Below, piece after piece: positions 1 through 5,800 of a DNA stretch of 6,148 nucleotides (positions are counted from its first letter, which is position 1; each line of letters starts with the position of its first letter). The notes beneath the pieces are model-generated. The model had not been told where the DNA came from. It did no database searches and saw nothing but the letters and a program-made list of their open reading frames with translations. This DNA comes from Bacteroidota bacterium (lineage in GTDB: Bacteria; Bacteroidota; Bacteroidia; UKL13-3): contig VEQB01000149.1 in the NCBI GenBank assembly GCA_018883485.1, positions 1-6,148 on the forward strand. The letters are read 5' to 3'. The position numbers were made by a program, and so were the translations under genes.

Positions 1-2
1 AT

Positions 3-1706
3 GCCAGCTTTAATGGTCTTTTACGCCCTTTAAGTTTTGAACCCTTTTGGAGCAGAAAAACAGTTTCGATAGAAAATTTAAATGTTAAAAATTCTGTTTT
101 CAATGAAGCAGTAATCTTTGTAGCCGCCCCACTTGTAAACCTAAATAAACCAGCTATTCAATTTGAATTAAGTAATTCAAATTTTTACCATAACAATGCA
201 GGTATTATTATAGAAAACGCAGGAAGTAGCGGAATTACATATACCCTAGACAACTTGGTTTTCCAAAACAATAAGCTCTTAGGTAATGATAATAGCTTGG
301 GCATTTTAAACATTAACATAGCAAGCCCTTACAACCCTAAAAACCTAAACATTGGCAATCTCGTATTTATTAATAATACCGTCGATAATAAAACCCTTGG
401 TTTGTCATTAGGTGGAGGAAGTCAAGAAACCGTTGCAGCTAAAGCCATATACAGTAACAATAATATTCGGCCTGTATTCGATAACCAACAAGATGCCAGG
501 TTACCTGTATTAGAAGCCCCAATTAAAGACATTGGTTCTTACCCGCTCCCTATTTGTTTTATAGAAAGTATTAACCACACCAAAGGCAATATCACCTTAA
601 AGGGTAAAAAACTATGTAAAATCACTAAAGTAGTAGATAGCAATTTCGTGACTATTCCTGCTACATTTAATGTGCTCCCCGACTCAATCCTTATCAACTA
701 TCAAGAAGGCCTTGCAGCCTATGTAATTTTAGAAAATGGCATGGAAGAAAAACTACCTGCTATTGCCATTCAAGACACCTCAACCCTAAATGCAGAATCA
801 ACTAAACCACCTATTGTGTTGCAAGACACTTTAATTAATCCTACCCAACCTTGGAAAAAAACCTATGAGGTGGGGCTTATGGGCGGACTCGCATTTTACG
901 TTGGAGATATCAAACATCGCTTTGGCATACCAGGTGTATTTGACTGGAGCAGCACCGCCTTTGTGCAATACAACAAATCGCCAAAAGTAAGCTACCGTTT
1001 TGGCTTTAGCCGCACCAATATTGGCATGCACAACCCAACCGCTGCCCTTTTGCTTTTTAGAAGTGCCGATACCTACGGCTTAAGAAATGATGGAAGTTAT
1101 TTTTTAATACAATCCTTTGACAACAACTTTAAAACTAAAATGTACAACTTAGATGCCGATCTCATCTATTACTTTTTAGACAAGCATGACAATAGCAAAA
1201 GCCTCAATAATAGCGCTAAGGGACAATGGATACCAGCCATAGGAACGGGGGTTAGTTTAAGCTACTTTGAACCTTATAGAATGGTGGTTTATAGCAACCA
1301 TAGAGATACAGCAGAGTTTATGAAACTAAGACCATTAGGCTTAGAAGGACAAAATTTTTTATCGAATAAAAGAAAATACATTCCTATTACCTTAAACCTA
1401 AATATCTCCTTCCAACTTGTTTATGCGTACAAAAATTGGCGCTTCCGGTACGAAATAAAAACCATCATGAGCTTCTCCGATTACCTCGACGATTTTGGAC
1501 AAGGCTATGCCTACGGCTACAACTACGAAGAATGGAAAAAAAGTGTGGGAAATATTGATTTGCCAATAGATAAACATACCGGCAAACAAATTACAATAGA
1601 AGATGCGTTTACCAATTATACCTCTGCACAAAAAAGAACAACAAACTTGCTACCAGATATGTACTTTCCGCAACATATTGGCGTGAGTTATGTGTTGGGG
1701 AGATAA
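3..1706 (+). CDS. Beta-helix-like protein with C-terminal DUF6089-like outer-membrane barrel (5' partial)
   Basis: The frame is open from base 3 to the TAA at 1704-1706, so the true start lies left of the window; the in-frame TTG at 255 sits inside continuous coding sequence and is not a credible start. About nt 75-480 reads as beta-helix-like rungs with recurring asparagine turns (SNFYHNNAGIII, LVFQNNKLLG, LVFINNTVD). About nt 546-770 is an Ig/IPT-like beta linker (weak call). From about nt 858 to the end is a membrane beta-barrel resembling the DUF6089 family of Bacteroidota: the opening strand YEVGLMGGLAFYVGD, alternating aromatic strands, the PLGLEGQ motif and FSDYLDDF near 1473-1496. The protein ends in the strand IGVSYVLGR. 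The family predicts an outer-membrane location, with the beta-helix probably outside as a passenger (inference). Ligand and function are unknown. It is transcribed toward the minus-strand genes and ends 56 bases before a terminator hairpin. Confidence 0.88.
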   Translation, partial: ASFNGLLRPLSFEPFWSRKTVSIENLNVKNSVFNEAVIFVAAPLVNLNKPAIQFELSNSNFYHNNAGIIIENAGSSGITYTLDNLVFQNNKLLGNDNSLGILNINIASPYNPKNLNIGNLVFINNTVDNKTLGLSLGGGSQETVAAKAIYSNNNIRPVFDNQQDARLPVLEAPIKDIGSYPLPICFIESINHTKGNITLKGKKLCKITKVVDSNFVTIPATFNVLPDSILINYQEGLAAYVILENGMEEKLPAIAIQDTSTLNAESTKPPIVLQDTLINPTQPWKKTYEVGLMGGLAFYVGDIKHRFGIPGVFDWSSTAFVQYNKSPKVSYRFGFSRTNIGMHNPTAALLLFRSADTYGLRNDGSYFLIQSFDNNFKTKMYNLDADLIYYFLDKHDNSKSLNNSAKGQWIPAIGTGVSLSYFEPYRMVVYSNHRDTAEFMKLRPLGLEGQNFLSNKRKYIPITLNLNISFQLVYAYKNWRFRYEIKTIMSFSDYLDDFGQGYAYGYNYEEWKKSVGNIDLPIDKHTGKQITIEDAFTNYTSAQKRTTNLLPDMYFPQHIGVSYVLGR

Positions 1707-1726
1707 GTATGAACTATGAAGTATGC
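1706..1726. repeat. Imperfect 7-bp repeat, three copies (AGTATGA-like)
   Basis: Directly after the stop of the plus-strand gene the sequence reads AGTATGA, ACTATGA, AGTATGC, three heptamers with one or two differences. The 13-mer GAACTATGAAGTA (1711-1723) recurs at 1755-1767 as GAACTATGAGGTA with one mismatch. No function can be assigned; it resembles low-complexity intergenic text common in Bacteroidota. Confidence 0.6.
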
Positions 1727-1729
1727 TTG

Positions 1730-1755
1730 CCCGAATTAGCTTAAGCTAAGACGGG
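1730..1755. repeat. Interrupted palindrome CCCG-TTAGCTTAAGCTAA-CGGG
   Basis: A perfect 14-bp palindrome (TTAGCTTAAGCTAA, 1736-1749) is framed by CCCG (1730-1733) and CGGG (1752-1755), with a 2-nt mismatch on each side between the inner and outer arms. As RNA it could form a weak interrupted hairpin; as DNA it could be a dimeric protein site. It lacks a T-tract and is not itself a terminator. It lies between the stop of the plus-strand gene and that gene's likely terminator. Confidence 0.5.
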
Positions 1756-1762
1756 AACTATG

Positions 1763-1807
1763 AGGTAAGAATGAAGAGTGAAAAAAAAATCTTCATTCTT
1801 ACCTTTT
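1763..1807 (+). terminator. Strong intrinsic terminator of the plus-strand barrel gene
   Basis: A perfect 15-bp stem pairs AGGTAAGAATGAAGA (1763-1777) with its exact reverse complement (1790-1804). The loop is GTG followed by nine A (1778-1789), and the 3' side runs into TTTT-AA-TTTTT. The stem is AT-rich but long and perfect. The T-run is on the plus-strand exit side only, so it probably ends transcription of the gene stopping at 1706 and shields the convergent minus-strand material. Confidence 0.75.
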
Positions 1808-1812
1808 AATTT

Positions 1813-2495
1813 TTAACGCTTATTGTGTGCGCTAGCCCAACTATAAAATGGAATTGCTTCCACTGTTCCGTTTTCAACCTTAAATGTGTCTTCTTTATTT
1901 TGGGTGAAAATGAGCCCTTGGTTCAAAAAACATTTAGGAAAGCCAACTATTCTCATATATCCTGCAGCGCTTTCAGGTGAGGCCTCTTCATCAACCCATT
2001 GCAAATACACGAGATAAGAAAAGAGGAAAAGCTCTAATGAAATTTGCCTCCCCATTAATTTTATACCCAGCTCCTTACTTAAAATAGCTGCATTGGAGCC
2101 TGTAATAAAAACAGTATATCCTTCATCTAATCTAATCTAAACCTAACAAAGCTCTCCCACTTGGCAATATTTTGTATTTCATCAAAAAATAGGCAGTCAC
2201 ATTTTGCAACTCAGCCAATGTTTGCAACCTATTAAAATCTCCCAAATCAAAACCAGCCAAACACGGACCCTCAAAATTTCAATAAATCGCATCATTTAAA
2301 TAGGTAGCATGCACCGGCTGCATCAAAGTACTTTTGCCACAACGCCTAATTCCTGTTACAATTAATGCATAAGCGCTAAGGCCAGCCAATAATTTCCCAA
2401 GATCTCTTATCTGCCTAGGCTAACCCCAACTCCTTATTCAGCAATCGCCCCTGCTGCAATGCCAACACTTGCGCTATCGTTTGTGTTGCTATCAT
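1813..2495 (-). pseudogene. Decayed AAA_14 / DUF4143-type ATPase
   Basis: Minus-strand remnant of the Bacteroidota/archaeal-type ATPase family with an AAA_14 domain plus DUF4143. The ATG at 2495 begins MIATQTIAQVLALQQ and hits TAG at 2417-2415. One frame over come DLGKLL, ALIVTG and the Walker A GIRRCGKST (2353-2327), then an in-frame TGA at 2281-2279 inside a region resembling the family's INFEDPRLAGF segment. After another shift comes Walker B FFDEIQ (2189-2172) followed by NIAKWESFVRFRLD. After a third shift come VFITGSNA, LSKELG and MGRQISLELFLFSY, matching the family's sensor and TGR-ELFPFS motifs. At about 1917 the text jumps from GFPKCFLNQ, which belongs early in DUF4143, to GLIFTQNKED and VEAIPFYSWA, which match the family's extreme C terminus. 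About 227 codons remain, against roughly 380-400 in intact relatives (from memory). It cannot make a functional ATPase. The 80-codon stretch from 2055 is only its last frame. Confidence 0.88.
2126..2140. repeat. TCTAA x3 micro-repeat causing a frameshift in the pseudogene
   Basis: Three tandem copies of the 5-mer TCTAA (minus strand TTAGA) lie where the FVRFRLD frame ends and the LDEGYTVFITG frame begins. Removing one copy joins the frames into FRLDEGYTVFITGSNA, a continuous match to the ATPase family. The change of reading frame between the two sides equals a 5-bp insertion. This is therefore most likely a slipped-strand duplication. Confidence 0.8.
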
Positions 2496-2512
2496 AAAGT
2501 GAAGAGCAAAAA

Positions 2513-2606
2513 AACTCTTAACTCTTAACTCTTAACTCTTAACTCTTAACTCTTAACTCTTAACTCTTAACTCTTAACTCTTAACTCTTAACTCTTAACT
2601 CTTAAC
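2513..2606. repeat. Perfect 7-bp tandem repeat (AACTCTT)13.4
   Basis: The unit AACTCTT (minus strand AAGAGTT) repeats without a single mismatch for 94 bases, 13 full copies plus AAC. It starts 18 bases upstream of the ATG remnant of the ATPase pseudogene and ends directly at the T-tract of the terminator of the minus-strand unit. The lack of any variation suggests recent expansion or ongoing slippage. Seven is not a multiple of three and the array is outside any intact gene, so any effect would be on spacing or transcription. No function is shown. Confidence 0.97.
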
Positions 2607-2636
2607 AAAAAAACGGCCTAAGAATTTCTTCTTGGC
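2607..2636 (-). terminator. Intrinsic terminator of the minus-strand two-gene unit
   Basis: Read on the minus strand: GCC-AAGAA (2636-2629), loop GAAA, then TTCTT, one bulged A, GGC (2624-2616), CG, and seven T (2613-2607). The eight paired bases with a GNRA-type loop and T7 tail form a good rho-independent terminator. It starts 20 bases after the stop of the 60-codon gene (2656), marking the end of the unit that begins beyond the right edge of the window. Confidence 0.85.
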
Positions 2637-2655
2637 AGTTTCTAAGTGTATTGAA

Positions 2656-2838
2656 CTAATTTGCTTTTTTCTTAGTAACACGTTTAATGCCATAAGCCAA
2701 ACCAGCTGCAGCAAGAATAGCAACTCCCCCATCAATCGGAGTATCAGTTACATCATCATCAAACCCTGGCTGTGCTAACAAATTTGTTGAACTTAATAAC
2801 AATAGCACTAAAATTGGTAATAGAATATATTTTCCCAT
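2656..2838 (-). CDS. Small PIDGG (PID-CTERM-like) membrane protein, 60 aa
   Basis: The ATG at 2838-2836 gives a classic signal peptide: MGKY, a leucine-rich core at residues 5-20, and a probable cleavage site near LLAQ-P (residues 21-24). The mature part is only about 37 residues: an acidic stretch (DDDVTD), the motif TPIDGG at 33-38, a short hydrophobic segment (VAILAAAGLAYGI, 39-51) and a basic tail (KRVTKKK). This tripartite motif, helix and basic tail resembles sorting tails. It fits the small Bacteroidota proteins that I recall being annotated as PID-CTERM sorting-domain proteins (name from memory). No biochemical role can be assigned. The gene starts 8 nt after the stop of the large T9SS cargo gene and is followed by a terminator, so the two are very likely cotranscribed. 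There is no Shine-Dalgarno sequence, only an A-rich leader (TTAAAGAC), as is usual for the phylum. Confidence 0.85.
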   Translation of the reverse strand: MGKYILLPILVLLLLSSTNLLAQPGFDDDVTDTPIDGGVAILAAAGLAYGIKRVTKKKAN

Positions 2839-2846
2839 GTCTTTAA

Positions 2847-5800
2847 TTATTTTATAAATTTGATTGTTTGAATTGCATTATTCATTTCTAAACGAACAAA
2901 ATAAACACCTGACGCTAATTGGTCTACTTGTATGGATTGTGCCCCTGTAGAACCAAATTCCAAGCTGCCTGTCATTTGTTCTTGACCCAATTCATTTAAT
3001 ACCACATAAGCACAAACACCTTCCAATTTCCTATTTAAGGATATGCTTACTTCTTTGCTCGCTGGGTTTGGATACAAGCTAAAAGCCGATATCTCTTCCA
3101 TATTTGTTTTTAGGCCATTAGCCGTTCTGGTAAAAACCAACTCAAAACGATTATTACCTTTAGAATTGGCATCTGAAGTTATCGAAAACGGATAACTTGA
3201 ATTGCCTTGTACCGCAAATGTCTTTCCTAAAAATTTATCCTTCAAACCTATTTCAATATCCTTATCAAAGGTTTCTGTCTCACTAAACTTCAAACTAAAG
3301 TTACCTGTTACATCTGCATTCACAGATAATCTAACCACATCCTCTTGGGCAAAATCTGGTCTACCTTGAATCGCTAAATGATTGGTATCTTTAATAGAAT
3401 ACAAGCCAAACACTTCACTATTCAAACTATTTGCATCATAGTTGTGATCAAATACCATTTTAGCATCTGGCATAAATCTAACCACTATCTCATCTACATG
3501 CTCATTGTCCTTGGCATAACCTACCCTTAAATGATTTACCAAGGGAGCCTTTTTAAATAGCCCTGTTGCTCCTGTATTTGTTTTATAAGCTTCGGTAAAA
3601 CTCAATACAGGTGTTCCACTAGTTACCTGTATAAAGAAAGCTTGACCCGATGCAATGTACTGAACACCTCCATTGGTTCCTGTTCCACCAACATAAGCGG
3701 CATACTGATTTGCATTGGCTGTAGCAGAAGAGGCAATTGCTGGCCTATAAATATATATCGCATTACTAATGTTTGCATTGCTTCTAATCGTATTCCATCC
3801 ACTTGCATTCCAATCTATTTCACTAGCGTATGGATTTCCTACTAAAGCATAGCCTGTTGGCAAAGTTGCAGTAGAAAAATCTCCTGTTGCCAAAGTTCCT
3901 GTAGCTCTTAAAGTAGTATTGTTTGGTGTAGCATCTGGTGTGGCATATAAATCAATGGTTTTATCTCCACGTACAAATATTCTATATCCAACTCCAGTAG
4001 TTAAAGCTGTAGTTTTAGTATTGGTTATTGCCGACCAACTTGAGGCACTGCAGGTAAACATAGAATTATTTCCATGTACTGTTCTATCCAATCCTGTGGT
4101 ATTATCATTTCCTCCCGGTGAAACACCCGCAACCCCAGTAATAAAAACTCCATATCCGGCAGGACTATTGCCACTCTCTTGCCAATTGCTCCAAATATTA
4201 CTTGTTGTTACAGGTGAGGCCAAAAACCTAAAGGCCCTTCTGGTATTAGGAACAAATCTTTCAACAGTAACATTGCCAGTAATTGTAGCACCGTTGGTAT
4301 TGCGTATAGCCGCTGTTCCAGCGCTGGTTGACCTTAAAGTTAAATTACCTCCAGTGGTTAATGTTTTGGTTCCAGAAGCATTAAAGGCAACATAACCTGT
4401 GGGTGCTATCACCAATGCATTACCAAGAGTAACACTCGCTGTACCGCCCGAACCAATTGTAAAGTTACGAAACATATTGGTACTTCCTGGGGTGGCCTGG
4501 TCAAACAATAAAGATCCTACCGCCGCACCTATCGTTAAATCAGAAGTAGCACTGCCACTAAACACTCCAGCAGTTGATGTAACAGCACCATTTAAAGTTA
4601 AGGTTGTTCCTGCTGCAATATTTAACTTACCTCCCACCATATTTATCGCTCCCAAAGTCTCACTTACATTCGAGTTAAATGTTCCTCCGCTTTCAATCGT
4701 TAAGGCCGAACCGCTGGCCATTGTTACTACATGGCTTGCCGTAAAAGTACCTCCATTTTGTATTTGCAAAACAGAACCTGAGGTGCCAAAAGAAAAAGCC
4801 CCAGTGGTGGTCATCGTATGTCCGTTTTGGATAATATAAGCTGTTGCCTGTGCCATATTTGCTGGTGCACTTCCAGAACCATTTGCCCTGCTATTCCAAT
4901 TACTTGTAGTGGAAGGATTGCCCGAGCCTTGAGAGTAAAAAAATGTTGGAGAATTGGGCCAAACACAAAAGGTGCCACCACCATCCGTGCCTGAATAAAA
5001 ATCGAGCCTTCCATCATTATCCAAATCAATTAAAAAACCCGTGCCAATCCCTTGCCCATTTGCTGGCAATTCAAAAAATGAATTAAAGTTAATCGAGCCC
5101 GATGTACTATTATTTCGCCAAAAGCCTGCCATTCCGCCTCTAGGGGCTACAACATCAATTAAACCATCTCCATTGTAATCACCAATTCCAAGTCTAACTG
5201 GCGCCCAATTCATGGTATAATTAGATGCAGTACCGAGTGAAATATTATTACCAGAACTAGTATTCCTAAAGGCAGTTACAGCATTAGCGTTACCATTAGT
5301 AGATAATAATACATCAAGTAAACCATCTCCATCAGCATCAAAAGTAGTTACAAAAAGAGCTGAAAATATACCATTGGTAAAGGTGCTTGCTGATGCAAAA
5401 CTAACATTACCTACGCTACCCTGATTTTTATAAATGGAAAGTGTGGCCGCATTGGTTTGATTAGCGGTTAAAATATCTTTTAATCCATCCCCCGAAATAT
5501 CTGCAACAGCAATACCCCATTGGTTAGATGAACCTGCAATATCAACCCTAGTTGCCATAGAAATAGATCCTGCACCCAATGAATTATTCAATAAAATTGA
5601 AATAGAACTGCCACAAACCGCCACTATATCAATTCGCCCATCGTCATCAATATCAGCAGCAGCAATATCAGAGGTTCCAGAAGCAAGATTAAAATCAACC
5701 CTAGAGGCAAAACTAATATTGCCAACAGTTGAGGTATTCCTGAAAACTGAAATTCTGCTTGCATTATCACATCCAACAATCAAATCTACTTTTCCATCGC

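Noticed and set aside
255..257. TTG as start of the plus-strand barrel gene
   Set aside because: The frame is open to base 3 and the upstream codons continue the same beta-helix-like pattern, so the gene is truncated by the window edge.
831..1631. Minus-strand open frames at 831-1031 and 1398-1631
   Set aside because: They are antisense to the barrel domain, which has clear family motifs, and have no domain of their own.
1813..2055. Stand-alone 80-codon minus-strand gene
   Set aside because: It begins in the middle of the TGR-ELF region of the ATPase family and continues matches found upstream in other frames, so it is the last frame of a pseudogene.
2513..2606. CRISPR array
   Set aside because: The units are 7 bp, contiguous and identical, with no spacers; it is a simple tandem repeat.
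1813..2606. Intact insertion sequence or transposon around the pseudogene
   Set aside because: No transposase, no convincing terminal inverted repeats and no target-site duplication could be seen; the ATPase family is not itself a transposase.
3919..4839. Two long plus-strand open frames (3919-4395 and 4399-4839), 158 and 146 codons
   Set aside because: They lie antisense to the Thr/Ser/Gly-rich part of the T9SS cargo gene, whose composition suppresses stops on the other strand. Their Val/Leu/Pro-rich translations have no recognisable domain.
3623..5029. Short open frames at 3623-3808 (-), 3642-3845 (+) and 4811-5029 (-)
   Set aside because: All overlap the continuous 1096-codon cargo frame and read as low-complexity shadows of it.
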